A DNA stretch of 64,000 nucleotides from Curtobacterium sp. 'Ferrero' (GCF_002412165.1 NZ_NXIA01000010.1:62001-126000), one strand, 5' to 3'; positions 33,331-42,712 are shown, counted from the first letter of the stretch. The notes: a model not told the origin generated them from the letters alone. Made by a program: numbers and translations.

Positions 33331-34266
33331 ATGCGCGTCGGAGTCCTCGACATCGGTTCCAACACCGGCCACCTGCTCGTGGTGGACGCCCACGGCGGTG
33401 CCGCGCCGCTGCCGGCGTCCTCGTTCAAGCAACCGCTGCGCCTCGCCGAACACCTCGACGCGTCCGGCGCCGTGACGCAGGACGGCATCGACGCACTCAC
33501 CGCCTTCGTCGCGGACGCCGTGCGCGTCGCCGAGGAACGCGGCTGCGAGGACATGCTCGCGTTCGCCACGTCGGCCGTCCGCGACGCCGTGAACTCCGAC
33601 GCGGTGCTCGCACACGTCGAGGCGCGGACGGGCGTCGAGCTCGCCGTCCTCTCCGGCGGCGACGAGGCGCGCCTGACCTTCCTCGCCGTCCGGCGCTGGT
33701 TCGGGTGGTCCGCCGGCCGCCTGGCGGTCTTCGACATCGGCGGCGGCTCGCTCGAGATCGCCGGCGGCGCGGACGAGGCACCCGACGTCGCCTGGTCGAT
33801 GCCGATCGGGGCCGCGCGACTGGCCCGGTCGTTCTTCGCCGCGGGCACCCCCACCGACGACGACGTCCGCCGGCTCCGGCACGAGATCCGCGTCGAGATC
33901 GCGCGGGACGCGGGGCTGCTGCTGCGTGCCGGACGTCCGGACCGGGCCGTCGCGACCTCGAAGACGTTCCGGTCGATCGCCCGGATCTGCGGTGCGGCGC
34001 CGTCGGCCGCGGGGCCGCTCGTCGCCCGGTCGCTCGACGGTGCCGAACTCCGGCGGCAGCTCCCCGCGCTGCTCGGCATGACCGTCGACGAGCTGGCGAC
34101 GCTGCCCGGGGTCTCGCCCAGTCGGGCGCACCAGGTGGTCCCCGGAGCCCTCGTCGCCGAGGCCTGCCTCGACATCTTCGACCTGCCGGCGCTCGAGATC
34201 TGCCCGTGGGCGCTCCGCGAGGGGGTCATCCTGGAGCGGCTGGACCAGCTTTCCGTCCTCGGCTGA
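33331..34266 (+). CDS. Ppx/GppA phosphatase family protein
   Basis: A 311-residue ASKHA-fold phosphatase, the size of the actinobacterial exopolyphosphatase/pppGpp phosphatase branch lacking the C-terminal domain. Phosphate loops are [15 protein letters not shown] (5-19) and [13 protein letters not shown] (about 134-146); the usual EE catalytic motif appears as GGDEARL. Likely hydrolyses polyphosphate or (p)ppGpp. TAGCGT (33318-33323) is 7 nt before the ATG: leaderless. Confidence 0.88.
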   Translation: MRVGVLDIGSNTGHLLVVDAHGGAAPLPASSFKQPLRLAEHLDASGAVTQDGIDALTAFVADAVRVAEERGCEDMLAFATSAVRDAVNSDAVLAHVEARTGVELAVLSGGDEARLTFLAVRRWFGWSAGRLAVFDIGGGSLEIAGGADEAPDVAWSMPIGAARLARSFFAAGTPTDDDVRRLRHEIRVEIARDAGLLLRAGRPDRAVATSKTFRSIARICGAAPSAAGPLVARSLDGAELRRQLPALLGMTVDELATLPGVSPSRAHQVVPGALVAEACLDIFDLPALEICPWALREGVILERLDQLSVLG

Positions 34267-34270
34267 AGAA

Positions 34271-34891
34271 TCAGCCGGTCGGCTGTCCGACCTTCCGTGG
34301 CGGGGCGAGGAGCCACGGCCGGATCAGCCCCGTCACGAACGGCAGCACCCAGAACGTCATGATCGGCGTGAGCACCAGGGTCGTCAGGAGCACCCGCGGC
34401 AGCACGGGGAGGTGCCCGAACGCCGGGACGAGCCAGCCGACCAGGTACGTGAACGCGAGGTTGACCGGGAAGAACCCGAGCCAGATGCTCACCGCCTGCT
34501 TCCACCGCGGCGGGGCGCTCGACGACGGGGCGTCCTGCGGGGCGTCGAACCAGCCCTCGATCCCGGTGCGCCGCTCGACACGGGACTCGACGACGAGGTC
34601 CCGGCCGAGGTCGAGCCACCGCAGCCGGTCGTCGGAGTTCTCCCACGTGGCGAGCTGCTCATGGTCGGCGAAACGGTAGAGCATGTGCCACTCGCGGCTC
34701 GTCGCGTGCGAGCGGACCCAACCGGATCCGAGGAACCCGGGGTACCGGTTCGCGAGGTTGACACCGGACTGCACCCAGCGGGTGGCCTCCGGGATACGGT
34801 CGGGTTCGACCAGACGGGTGATGGACACGGTGACGGGCGGGCCTGCACTCACGGATGACGAGGCGAGGCTCCCTGGCTCTTGTGGAGTCAT
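34271..34891 (-). CDS. Antibiotic biosynthesis monooxygenase (ABM) domain membrane protein
   Basis: A 206-residue protein. Residues 20-115 form an ABM-like dimeric alpha/beta barrel (PVTVSITRLVEPDRIPEATRWVQSG, GSGWVRS, REWHMLYRFADHEQLATWENS). Two hydrophobic helices follow (about 135-155 and 165-187), a known arrangement of ABM proteins anchored in the membrane. Function unknown. GAGACT (minus, 34898-34903) lies 6 nt before the ATG. Convergent with the Ppx gene, 4 bases apart. Confidence 0.82.
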   Translation of the reverse strand: MTPQEPGSLASSSVSAGPPVTVSITRLVEPDRIPEATRWVQSGVNLANRYPGFLGSGWVRSHATSREWHMLYRFADHEQLATWENSDDRLRWLDLGRDLVVESRVERRTGIEGWFDAPQDAPSSSAPPRWKQAVSIWLGFFPVNLAFTYLVGWLVPAFGHLPVLPRVLLTTLVLTPIMTFWVLPFVTGLIRPWLLAPPRKVGQPTG

Positions 34892-34986
34892 GCTCCCAGT
34901 CTCGCTGACGTGTGTTTCGGGTTCGTGACGTCGCCGGGCGAACAGCGGCGCAGTCGGAACGTCCGCGCGACCAGTACGGTCACCTC

Positions 34987-35472
34987 ATGAGCGAGTTGGA
35001 GCGGGGCCGGAACGAGACCCCGACCGAGCGGTGGGACCGGAACTGGACCGACATCCAGCAGGAGCTGCGCATCGTGCAGACCGGGACGCAGATCCTCGCC
35101 GGGTTCCTGCTCACGCTGCCGTTCCAGCAGCGGTTCTCGTCGCTCAGCGTGCGGCAGGAGACCATCTACCTCACGCTGGTCGTGCTCGCCGTCGTCGTGA
35201 CCGTGGTCGCCCTCGCCGTCGTGGCCACCCACCGGCTCGTGTTCAAGCAGCGGCAGAAGCACGACCTCGTGCGGGCCGGCAACGTCCTCCTGCTCGTGAC
35301 GCTCTTCGCCGCGGCGCTCCTGTTCGCCGGCACGGTGTGGTTCGTGTTCGACGTGGTGCTCGGAGGCGTGGGCGGCGTCATCGCGGGCATCGCGGTGTTC
35401 GTCGGCACGGGGACGCTCTGGACGGCGCTGCCCACGGTGCTGCGACGGACCTCGCGGGACACCGAGGACTAA
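34987..35472 (+). CDS. DUF6328 family membrane protein
   Basis: A 161-residue protein with a charged N-terminus (RNETPTERWDRNWTDIQQELRIVQTGTQILAGFLLTLPF) and four predicted helices. This matches DUF6328, a small actinobacterial membrane family of unknown function. TACGGT (34975-34980) lies 6 nt before the ATG, indicating a leaderless mRNA. Its last 4 bases overlap the end of the convergent PdxH-like gene. Confidence 0.82.
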   Translation: MSELERGRNETPTERWDRNWTDIQQELRIVQTGTQILAGFLLTLPFQQRFSSLSVRQETIYLTLVVLAVVVTVVALAVVATHRLVFKQRQKHDLVRAGNVLLLVTLFAAALLFAGTVWFVFDVVLGGVGGVIAGIAVFVGTGTLWTALPTVLRRTSRDTED

Positions 35473-36047
35473 CCGGCCCGGCTCGTCACCGACCAGCCCC
35501 CGTCCGCGCGCCGCTCGTGGACGACCCGGTTGCTCGGGGCGTCGGTCGCTCCCCGCCAGGACGACACCCGGACGGGATCGATCGCGAAACCCGCCCACCC
35601 CGGTGGTGGTTCCAACGGCAGGCCGGCGTGCTCCCGTTCGAAGTCGGCCCAACGGGTCCGCCGCTCGTCCGCGCCCAGTGCGGCGAGGTCGTGGTCGTTC
35701 AGCCACGCGAGGACCTGCAGGTACCGGGACCGATCGCGGTAGGCGGTGCGTGCCTCGGCACCGGACACCCGGGTGACGTCGCCCGTCACGACCAGCTGCC
35801 GAGCGGCTTCCGGCCACAGCAGGGTGACGGTGGCCCGGGGCGTCGCGGTGAGTTCGGCGACCTTGCGGCTGTCGGCGTCGGTGTGGAAGTGCAGTCGCCG
35901 TCCGTCGAACCGCGAGAGCAGGACGGTGCGGGCGGCGGGGTACCCGTCGAGACCGATCGTGGAGAGCGTCATGACGGGTGTGTCGCCCGAGGACGGGTCC
36001 GGCAGCCACTCCGCGAGCGTCGCGAACGGCTCCGCGGGCACGGTCAC
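35469..36047 (-). CDS. Pyridoxamine 5'-phosphate oxidase family protein (PdxH-like)
   Basis: A 192-residue FMN-binding split-barrel protein. RTVLLSRFDGRRLHFHTDADSRK is the FMN-binding segment of PdxH, and the C-terminal VSSWRG then NRVVHERR matches the substrate-binding tail W-x-G...R-x-H-x-R. It is a little shorter than PdxH (about 210-220). It may make PLP or act on another pyridine or flavin substrate. The GTG start overlaps the creatininase-family stop by 4 nt (GTGA), so it belongs to that operon. Confidence 0.82.
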   Translation of the reverse strand: MTVPAEPFATLAEWLPDPSSGDTPVMTLSTIGLDGYPAARTVLLSRFDGRRLHFHTDADSRKVAELTATPRATVTLLWPEAARQLVVTGDVTRVSGAEARTAYRDRSRYLQVLAWLNDHDLAALGADERRTRWADFEREHAGLPLEPPPGWAGFAIDPVRVSSWRGATDAPSNRVVHERRADGGWSVTSRAG

Positions 36048-36871
36048 CGCGTGACCGAGGCCGGAGCAGTCACCGTGCCGACTGCTGGCCGACGCACTGC
36101 CGGGTCGAAGCGCGCGATCTCGTGCAAGGACGCGACGGCCTCGTCGAGCGAGACGTCCCACAGCGCGCGGCCGTAGTCGACGGTCGCGCGGCTCGCATCC
36201 CCGACCACCCCGGGGGTCCCGAAGTCGTTCGACAGCCACCCGAACGAGACCGGACCGCCGTTGAACCGGATCCTCTCGAACTCCGCCAGGTGGTCGGGCA
36301 CCCACCGCTCGGCCTTCGTCATGTCGACGAGGTCCGGGCGGAGGTGCAGGATCATCGACGTCTCCGCCGCGCCGCCGTGGATGCCGAGTCCGCGCTCGTC
36401 GGCGTCCTCACCGGACGGGCCGGGCGTGCGCGCCAGCGTCGGCATGAGGAACGTCTTCAGCCCGTACCGCTTCCGGATCTCACGGAGCGCGACCTGGAGC
36501 AGCGCGACGTTCCCGCCGTGCCCGTTCGCGAACACCAGGGATCCGGCGCCCATCAGCGCGACGGCCCGCCCGACCTGGACGACGGTGTCGAACATCGTCG
36601 ACTCGTCGAGCCACACGGTGCCGGGCGCCCAGCTGTGCTCGTCGGACTTCGTGAACGCCAGGGTGGGGAGCCGCCAGACGTCGAGACCCTCCTCCGCGGC
36701 CCGGTCGACCGCGGCACCACCGATGTGGTCGGCGAGCAGGAAGTCCGTGATGAGCGGGAGGTGCGGGCCGTGGTGCTCGACCGCGCCGGTCGGCTGCACG
36801 ACGATCGTGTCCGACGTCACCCGTCTGGTGACCTCCGGCCCGGACAGTTCGGTCAGGAGCCGGGCGCTCAC
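36044..36871 (-). CDS. Creatininase family protein
   Basis: A 275-residue metal-dependent amidohydrolase-like enzyme of the creatininase fold. Metal and catalytic residues are in PTGAVEHHGPHLPLITD (E and H), NGHGGNVAL and HGGAAETSMIL. Family members open cyclic amides such as creatinine or act on formamidopyrimidines and mycofactocin precursors; the substrate here is unknown. It is coupled by GTGA overlaps to the flavoprotein before it and the PdxH-like gene after it. In a nitrogen-scavenging locus, a ring-opening amidase is plausible. Confidence 0.88.
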   Translation of the reverse strand: MSARLLTELSGPEVTRRVTSDTIVVQPTGAVEHHGPHLPLITDFLLADHIGGAAVDRAAEEGLDVWRLPTLAFTKSDEHSWAPGTVWLDESTMFDTVVQVGRAVALMGAGSLVFANGHGGNVALLQVALREIRKRYGLKTFLMPTLARTPGPSGEDADERGLGIHGGAAETSMILHLRPDLVDMTKAERWVPDHLAEFERIRFNGGPVSFGWLSNDFGTPGVVGDASRATVDYGRALWDVSLDEAVASLHEIARFDPAVRRPAVGTVTAPASVTR

Positions 36872-38229
36872 TTGCCGAACCCCGGGACGACGGGCTGCGC
36901 CGACGCGGTCGAACCGCCGCTGAGGACGAGCGAGGGGTCGATGACGTGCCCCGGGTTGAGCAGCCCCTGCGGGTCGGTCTGCTGCTTCAGTGCGACGAGC
37001 TCCTCGACGCCGTGGTCGACGTAGTACTGGTGCGGACTGTGCACCCGGACGCCGAGGTCGCGGAGCAGCGGGTAGCCGGCGTAGACGTCCTCGGCACCGG
37101 TGTAGGGCGCGGTGAGCATGCCGATGGGGCCCACGTGCGCGGCCTCGATGTGGAGCATCGCGCCCGGGTAGACGGCCTCGACCTCGGCGATGCGGTCGAT
37201 GAGCGCCTCGCCGCCGACCTCGACGTGGAACCACTCGGTGTCGGGGGTGTTCCGCTTGAGCCACCAGATCGGGTGGTTGTACGAGAGCATCGACACCCTG
37301 GTGGTCTGCTGCAGTCCCTCGCGGACGTCGAGCACCGTGCCGCCGGCGGCCTCGATGAGCTCGATCGACTCGTCGAGCACGGCCGCGTCGACGATCCCGC
37401 GGAGACTCGCCAGCGTCGGGTCGATCCCGGCGTCCTTCGGCAGTTTCGCGGCGACCTCGGCGCGGTCGGCGCTGACGAGTCGCGGCGCGGGGGTGGTGTC
37501 GCGCAGCGTCCGGACGGCGGTGAGGGCGCGTTCGAACGTGGGGAAGGTGGCGTAGACCGCACGCCAGTCCTGCAGCGGCTCGAGGCGGACGGTCGCACGG
37601 GCGATGACGCCGGCGGTGCCGTACGTGTGCACGAACGGCTGCGCCTCGTCGCCCTCCACGTGCACGAGCTCGGACTCGCCGGGCAGTGCGATGTCGAGCG
37701 CGGTGACGAAGCCCTCCCAGTTCGACCCGTGGGAGATCGACCCGGTCCCGCCGGACCCGCCGGAGAGGAACCCGCCGATGGTCGACTGCGCCGTGGACGG
37801 GTACATCCACAGCTGCTGCCCCTCGGCGGCGGCCGCCTGCTCGAGCGCGACCATGGTCGCGCCGGCCTCGGCGGTGATCCAGCCGTCACCGACCTCGACG
37901 ACCGCCCTGGCGCGGCTGGTGTCGAGCACGAGACCGCCGTGGAGCGGGATGCCCTGCCCGTAGTTGCCGGTCCCCTTGCCCCGCGTGGTCACCGGGACAC
38001 CGAGGCGGACGGCGGCCTGCAGGGTCGCCGCGATCGCGTCGGCGCTCGACGGTGACGCGACGAGGTCGGCGAGACCGAGGGGCAGTTGCTCGCTGAGGAT
38101 CGGGCTCATGGTCGCCTCGTCGACGGAGGCGCGCTCACGGGTCTTCTGGTCGGCGCTGACGCCGCGCTCGCCGAGCAGGGCGACGAGCTCGGTCCGCAGC
38201 GCCTCGAGGGCGGCGGGGGATGCGGGCAT
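36868..38229 (-). CDS. FAD-binding oxidoreductase (VAO/GlcD-type)
   Basis: A 453-residue flavoenzyme. The PCMH-type FAD domain spans about 50-225: VTTRGKGTGNYGQGIPLHGGLVLD, PSTAQSTIGGFLSGGSGGTGSISHG and GVIARATVRL are diagnostic. The C-terminal half is the substrate cap. The enzyme oxidises an unknown alcohol, hydroxy acid or amine. The ATG at 38229 has CAGGAG upstream. It follows the ABC binding protein gene but a hairpin at 38339-38370 separates them, so it may be partly independent. Confidence 0.88.
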   Translation of the reverse strand: MPASPAALEALRTELVALLGERGVSADQKTRERASVDEATMSPILSEQLPLGLADLVASPSSADAIAATLQAAVRLGVPVTTRGKGTGNYGQGIPLHGGLVLDTSRARAVVEVGDGWITAEAGATMVALEQAAAAEGQQLWMYPSTAQSTIGGFLSGGSGGTGSISHGSNWEGFVTALDIALPGESELVHVEGDEAQPFVHTYGTAGVIARATVRLEPLQDWRAVYATFPTFERALTAVRTLRDTTPAPRLVSADRAEVAAKLPKDAGIDPTLASLRGIVDAAVLDESIELIEAAGGTVLDVREGLQQTTRVSMLSYNHPIWWLKRNTPDTEWFHVEVGGEALIDRIAEVEAVYPGAMLHIEAAHVGPIGMLTAPYTGAEDVYAGYPLLRDLGVRVHSPHQYYVDHGVEELVALKQQTDPQGLLNPGHVIDPSLVLSGGSTASAQPVVPGFGK

Positions 38230-38338
38230 GGTGACTCCTGGGAGGTGGGAAGGGCCGGAGGCGGGGGGAGTGCGGACTGGGCCCACGACGCCGGTTCCGG
38301 GGCGACGCGCCTGCGGCGTCCCGGCCGTGCCGGTGGGG

Positions 38339-38370
38339 GGAGGCGCGGTGCGGGCCGGCACCGCGCCTCC
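38339..38370. terminator. Hairpin terminator/attenuator after the ABC binding protein gene
   Basis: A perfect 13-bp stem (38339-38351 with 38358-38370) and a 6-base loop, located 36 bases past the binding-protein stop and 110 bases before the flavoprotein start on the minus strand. It probably reduces read-through into the flavoprotein-creatininase-PdxH genes. Confidence 0.65.
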
Positions 38371-38405
38371 AGTCCGGTGGGTGGTCGGCTGCGCCGACCG
38401 CTCGG

Positions 38406-39593
38406 TCAGTCGCCGAGACCGATGGACTTGCTGAGGAACTCGTTCGTGTACAGGTCCGACGGCGTGATGCCGGACTTGACGTCGCCGCCGCCGGCGAAGA
38501 TCGGCTCCGCCTTCTCGAGGAACGACTGCATGCGGGACTCGTCCATCGAGCCGATGTACCCGTCGGTGTCCTTCGCGATGCCGAGCTTGACCATCTGCTC
38601 CGCGGCGAAGTCGCCGACCTTCGAGTCGTAGGTCCAGCCGTTGTTGTACTGCTGCACGAGCTTCGTGATGAGGTCGTTCGTGGCCTGCGGCGACTTCAGG
38701 TAGTCGACGTCGGCCTGCTGCATCACGGGGACGAGCTTCTCCAGGCAGGGCGACAGCTTCTGCAGGTCACCCGTCCGGACGCTCATCGTCTCGGGGTAGG
38801 GGTTCCACCCGGTGCTCGAGATGAGGGCGTAGTCGACCTTCTTGCCCCAGGCCGCGACCTGGTTCTGGTAGATGTACGGTTCGGCGGTCGCGAAGCCCTG
38901 CTGTGCGTCCTTCCCGCCGGCCGCCACGAACTTCGCCGGGGTGCCGTCGTAGCTGCCGTCGAGGACGCTCTTCGGGAGGTTGCCGGACTGCTGCAGGTAC
39001 GTCATGTACGCGGCGCCGTTGAAGTAGCGGACGACGCCGCCGTCCTTCTCGAGGGCCTTGCCGAGGCTCTTGATGCTGTCGACCTTCGGGTACTTCGACG
39101 GGTCCCACATGATGACCATCGGCGACTGGTCGTTCTCGGCGAAGACGGCGGTGGTCGGCAGGTTGCCGGAGAACTGCACGGCTTCGTCGGTCGAGACGTA
39201 GCCGAGCGTGATCGACTTGTCCTGGTACATCTGCGACGAGACCTTCGAGTAGCCGATGGCGGGGCCGCCGGCACGGATCTCGAGCTTCACGCCGGTGCTC
39301 TTGCCGTTGGCGTAGAGGTCGCCCGTCACCTTCTTGTCGGAGGCGTCGATCGTCGGGTTCGGCCCGAGCATCTCGTAGAGGTGGCCGTGGTCGCCCTCGG
39401 GGTTCCAGTCGGTCTGCACGACGACGGTCGAGGGGCAGACCCCGGAGAGGTCAACGGCCGGGCCGGTGGCCGCCTTCGACGTCGCGGCACTCGTCGTGCC
39501 GCTGGCGGACGAGCCGGCGGCACATCCGGTGAGGGCGATGGCGGTGGCGGCGAGTGCAGCGGTGGCGACGCCGAGTCGGGTGGTGGTGCGCAT
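38406..39593 (-). CDS. ABC transporter substrate-binding lipoprotein (NMT1/SsuA-like)
   Basis: A 395-residue exported lipoprotein: signal peptide with lipobox IALTGC (Cys24), a short Ser/Thr/Ala tether, then a two-lobed binding domain beginning VVVQTDWNPEGDHGHLYEML. The NMT1/SsuA group binds small N- or S-containing compounds such as sulfonates, nitrate or hydroxymethylpyrimidine. The ligand is unknown; gene context (deaminase, creatininase family) suggests a nitrogen heterocycle. Last of the deaminase-ATPase-permease-binding protein operon; 78-bp gap after the permease. Confidence 0.88.
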   Translation of the reverse strand: MRTTTRLGVATAALAATAIALTGCAAGSSASGTTSAATSKAATGPAVDLSGVCPSTVVVQTDWNPEGDHGHLYEMLGPNPTIDASDKKVTGDLYANGKSTGVKLEIRAGGPAIGYSKVSSQMYQDKSITLGYVSTDEAVQFSGNLPTTAVFAENDQSPMVIMWDPSKYPKVDSIKSLGKALEKDGGVVRYFNGAAYMTYLQQSGNLPKSVLDGSYDGTPAKFVAAGGKDAQQGFATAEPYIYQNQVAAWGKKVDYALISSTGWNPYPETMSVRTGDLQKLSPCLEKLVPVMQQADVDYLKSPQATNDLITKLVQQYNNGWTYDSKVGDFAAEQMVKLGIAKDTDGYIGSMDESRMQSFLEKAEPIFAGGGDVKSGITPSDLYTNEFLSKSIGLGD

Positions 39594-39671
39594 GGAGGCT
39601 CCGTTCGTGGTGCGGGTCTCGTGGTGCTGGTGCTGTCGGGTGGGTGGAGGGAGGGAGGGAAGGAAGGGGGG

Positions 39672-40541
39672 TCAGCCGAACTCGTGCCAGCGGCCGACGG
39701 CCAGGCGGCCGATCAGGCCGAACACGAGGAAGACGGCGACGCCGTAGAGCGAGGCGATGATGATGGTCGCGTAGAGCTCCGGGCCCATCAGGCGCGAGGC
39801 CGTGACCTGGATGAGGACGCCGAGGCCGGGGTTGCCGCGCTGGAAGAACTGGTCGCCGACGATCGCGCCGATGACGCTGAGACCGGCCGAGGTGCGGAGA
39901 CCGACGAACATCGACGGGAGCGCCGCGGGGAGCTGCAGCTTGACGAGCTGGGCGAGCCGGCCGGCGCGTTGGAGCTGGAAGAGCTCGCGCTGGCCACGGT
40001 CGGCGGACTGCAGCCCGAACAGGGTGTTCGAGACCATCGGGAACAGGGCGATCATCACCGTGACGATGACCCGGCTGGCGAACTCGTAGCCGAACAGGGC
40101 GCCGATGAGCGGCACGAGCGCGAGGATCGGCACGCACTGCAGGACGACCGCGTACGGGTAGAGCGAGCGCTCGAGCCACTTCGCCTGGGCCATCGCCATC
40201 GCCCACGCGACACCGATCACGATCGCGAGCCCGAGCCCGGTCAGGGACACCACGGTGGTCCGACCGAGGGCGGACCAGAGGTCGCTGCCGAACGTCGAGG
40301 GCGACCCGTCCGGCAGTGTCGGGTGGACGATCGCCTGGAGCACGCGGTGCGGGTAGGGGACGAGGAACGCGAGGTTCCGGACGTGGTCGTAGTAGGCGGC
40401 CGCGGCGTACCAGATGCCGACGAGCACCGCGAAGACGACGACGGGCTGCCACCATGCGATGCGCGCCCGTCCGGTGCCCCGGGTGCGACGGGCGGCGGCG
40501 CGGACGGCGCGGGTCTCGGCGACCTCCTGCAGCGTGGCCAT
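39672..40541 (-). CDS. ABC transporter permease (SsuC-like)
   Basis: A 289-residue permease with six predicted helices after a basic N-terminus. The family loop is seen in LFQLQRAGRLAQLVKLQLPAALPSMFVGLRTSAGLSVIGAIVGDQFF, as in SsuC/TauC. Start ATG shares one base with the ATPase stop (TGATG), a coupled arrangement. It forms the membrane part of the importer with the neighbouring ATPase. Confidence 0.92.
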   Translation of the reverse strand: MATLQEVAETRAVRAAARRTRGTGRARIAWWQPVVVFAVLVGIWYAAAAYYDHVRNLAFLVPYPHRVLQAIVHPTLPDGSPSTFGSDLWSALGRTTVVSLTGLGLAIVIGVAWAMAMAQAKWLERSLYPYAVVLQCVPILALVPLIGALFGYEFASRVIVTVMIALFPMVSNTLFGLQSADRGQRELFQLQRAGRLAQLVKLQLPAALPSMFVGLRTSAGLSVIGAIVGDQFFQRGNPGLGVLIQVTASRLMGPELYATIIIASLYGVAVFLVFGLIGRLAVGRWHEFG

Positions 40542-41308
40542 CAGCGGTGTCCTTCCCGGAGTGCGTGCGAGACCTCGCCCACGAGTTCGGCGAACTCGGG
40601 CGTGAAGCGGATGTCGGGGTCCCGGGGCATCGGGAACGGCACGTCGAACCGACCGACGACACCGCCCGGACGACCGGACATGACGATGACCTTCGTGGAC
40701 AGGTACACGGCCTCGGACACCGAGTGGGTGATGAACAGGCCGGCGAACCGCTGCTCGACGAAGAGCCGGAGCAGCTCGTCGTTGAGGCGTTCCCGAGTGA
40801 TCTCGTCGAGCGCTCCGAACGGCTCGTCGAACAGGAACAGCTGTGGGTCGAGCGTCAGCGACCGGGCGAGGGAGACGCGCATCCGCATGCCGCCGGAGAG
40901 CTGCTTCGGCAGGTTCGACTCGAAGCCCTGCAGGCCGACCAGCTCGATGGCGCGTCCGGCCTTCGCGGCGCGTTCTGCCTTCGGGACCTTCTGGAGTTCG
41001 GCGAGCAGCTCGACGTTGCCCTGCACGGTGCGCCAGGGCAGCAGCGTGGCGTCCTGGAAGACGTACCCGATCCGGTCGGCGGCGACCCCGGCGGTGCCGT
41101 CCGACGCGGTCTCGAGTCCGGAGGCGATGCGCAGCAGGGTCGACTTCCCGCAGCCGGACGGGCCGACGACGGAGACGAACTCGCCGCGGTCGACGGTCAG
41201 GTCGACGCCCTGGAGTGCGACGGTGCCGTTCGGAAACGTCATCTCGACGTCCGCGAAGTCGAGCAGCCGGTCCGTCTTCGTGACGGGCGGCGGAGCGGTG
41301 GTGGTCAC
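40541..41308 (-). CDS. ABC transporter ATP-binding protein (SsuB-like)
   Basis: A 255-residue ATPase. Walker A GPSGCGKST (49-57), Q-loop FQDATLLPW, signature LSGGM, Walker B LFLFDEPFGALD and H-loop ITHSVSEA are all present, in the SsuB/TauB/NrtD style. The GTG start at 41308 has an AAGAGGA element upstream and places Walker A at the usual distance. Overlaps the permease start by one base. Confidence 0.94.
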   Translation of the reverse strand: MTTTAPPPVTKTDRLLDFADVEMTFPNGTVALQGVDLTVDRGEFVSVVGPSGCGKSTLLRIASGLETASDGTAGVAADRIGYVFQDATLLPWRTVQGNVELLAELQKVPKAERAAKAGRAIELVGLQGFESNLPKQLSGGMRMRVSLARSLTLDPQLFLFDEPFGALDEITRERLNDELLRLFVEQRFAGLFITHSVSEAVYLSTKVIVMSGRPGGVVGRFDVPFPMPRDPDIRFTPEFAELVGEVSHALREGHR

Positions 41309-41351
41309 GGCGTCCTCTTCTCGGGGTTCGGGATCTGGTGTCGGGTGGGTT

Positions 41352-42662
41352 TCAGCCGCGGGCGGCGGCCTGCGCGGTGGGTCGGGACCCAGCGGTGGCC
41401 GGAGCGGGCTGCGCGGCGGGTCGGGGCCGGGCGACGGCCCGGACGGTCTCGGTCGTCGCCACGAGTCGACCGCGGGAGACGACGGAGCGCTCGGCAGGGG
41501 CGTTCGCGACGGCGTCCACGACGCTCGACGCGGCGACGGCGAGGAAGTCCGCGCGCGCGCCGGGCACGGCTCCGGCGACGGGCAGCCCCATGACGCTGCG
41601 GGCGCCGTCGCTGACGAGCCCGTAGGCCTCGTCCGGCGTGAGGTGTCCGGCACTGACGAGGAGCGAAGCGGTCTCGAGGGCGTCCGAGCGTCCGACCGGG
41701 TTGAAGGGGTCGCGGACGTTGTCGGCACCCGCGGCGACACGGACCCCGGCGTCGAGCAGGGTCCGGAGCGGGGCGAGCCCGCGCGGGGTCGCGACCGGGT
41801 GGTCCCAGCCCTGCAGGTACAGGTTCGTGATCGGGAGCGCGATGACGCCGATGTCGGCCGCCACCAGGTCGGCGATGACCGCGTCGAGGCGCTCGGGGTC
41901 GAGCGTGCCGAGCCGGACGCAGTGTCCGGCCGAGTACTGCCGGTCCCGGGGCCAGTCGCGGACGGTCCGGGCGTAGCGGTCGAGGGTGACCGGTCCGTCG
42001 AGGTTCTCGTCGGCGTGCAGGTCCACCCCGGTGCCGCGACGGGCGGCGATCGCCAGCAGACGGTCGACGTCGGCGTCCGGGTCGTCCGCCAGGTGGGGCG
42101 CGCCGCCGACGAGGTCCACGCCGAGGTCGAGCACGGCCTCGACGTGGGCGTCCGGGGCGTGCGGGCCGGCGAGGGCGACCAGCTCGATGTCCATCAGGTC
42201 GGCGAGCTCGTCGCGGACCTGCACCAGGGCGCGGGCGCCCCGGGTGGCGTCCTCGAGCGACGCCTCGCCGTGCCCGCTGAGGACGTCGACGTGGGTCCGC
42301 ACCGCCGTGGTGCCGGCCGCCAGCATCGCGAGTGCCTGGGTGCGGGCCCGGTCCACGACGTCCTCGACGGTCATGGTCGCGGCGTGGTCGACCCAGGCGG
42401 CGATCGCGGACCCGAGGTCACCGAGCGGCGGCTGGATCCGGTCGGAGCTCAGCGCCTTGTCGAGGTGGGCGTGCGGCTCGGCCGGCGCGGTGAGGAGCAG
42501 GCGTCCGCCGAGCTCGAGCACGGCCTCGTCCGGCGCGTGGAGCGTCCCGGCCGGAGCCACCGCCGCGACGGTGTCGCCCACGATCGAGACGTCCACGCGC
42601 TGCCCGTCCGGCAGGAGTGCGTCCCGGATCAGGGCGAGCGGCCGAGGCAGGTGCTGGTCCAC
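41352..42662 (-). CDS. Amidohydrolase, cytosine deaminase-like
   Basis: A 436-residue metal-dependent deaminase of the CodA group. Metal ligands HAHLDK (64-69), THVDV, DLHADE, GHCVRL and GADNVRDPFNP appear in the order seen in cytosine and isoguanine deaminases. It probably deaminates a cytosine-like or creatinine-like heterocycle imported by the ABC system encoded downstream. Start GTG 42662 with GAGAGGGA upstream. The promoter has GlnR-like half-sites and a 19-bp palindrome at the presumed transcription start. The C-terminal tail after about residue 405 is low-complexity. Confidence 0.85.
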   Translation of the reverse strand: MDQHLPRPLALIRDALLPDGQRVDVSIVGDTVAAVAPAGTLHAPDEAVLELGGRLLLTAPAEPHAHLDKALSSDRIQPPLGDLGSAIAAWVDHAATMTVEDVVDRARTQALAMLAAGTTAVRTHVDVLSGHGEASLEDATRGARALVQVRDELADLMDIELVALAGPHAPDAHVEAVLDLGVDLVGGAPHLADDPDADVDRLLAIAARRGTGVDLHADENLDGPVTLDRYARTVRDWPRDRQYSAGHCVRLGTLDPERLDAVIADLVAADIGVIALPITNLYLQGWDHPVATPRGLAPLRTLLDAGVRVAAGADNVRDPFNPVGRSDALETASLLVSAGHLTPDEAYGLVSDGARSVMGLPVAGAVPGARADFLAVAASSVVDAVANAPAERSVVSRGRLVATTETVRAVARPRPAAQPAPATAGSRPTAQAAARG

Positions 42663-42688
42663 TGGGTCCCTCTCGATCGTGTGTGAGA

Positions 42689-42707
42689 ATGTTGATCGCA
42701 TCAACAT
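42689..42707. promoter_or_regulatory. Palindromic operator ATGTTGATCGCATCAACAT
   Basis: A perfect 8-3-8 inverted repeat between the divergent deaminase operon and the XRE-cupin gene. It overlaps the expected transcription start of the deaminase operon (about 42706, 7 nt past the -10 at 42713-42718), a classic repressor position. The adjacent XRE-cupin regulator is the likely ligand-sensing binder. Confidence 0.7.
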
Positions 42708-42712
42708 CGGCG

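Noticed and set aside
39381..42686. An 1101-codon open frame on the plus strand across the ABC/deaminase operon
   Set aside because: It lies antisense to four recognised genes with correct motifs, and its translation is compositionally biased (Arg, Gly, Asp) without domains.
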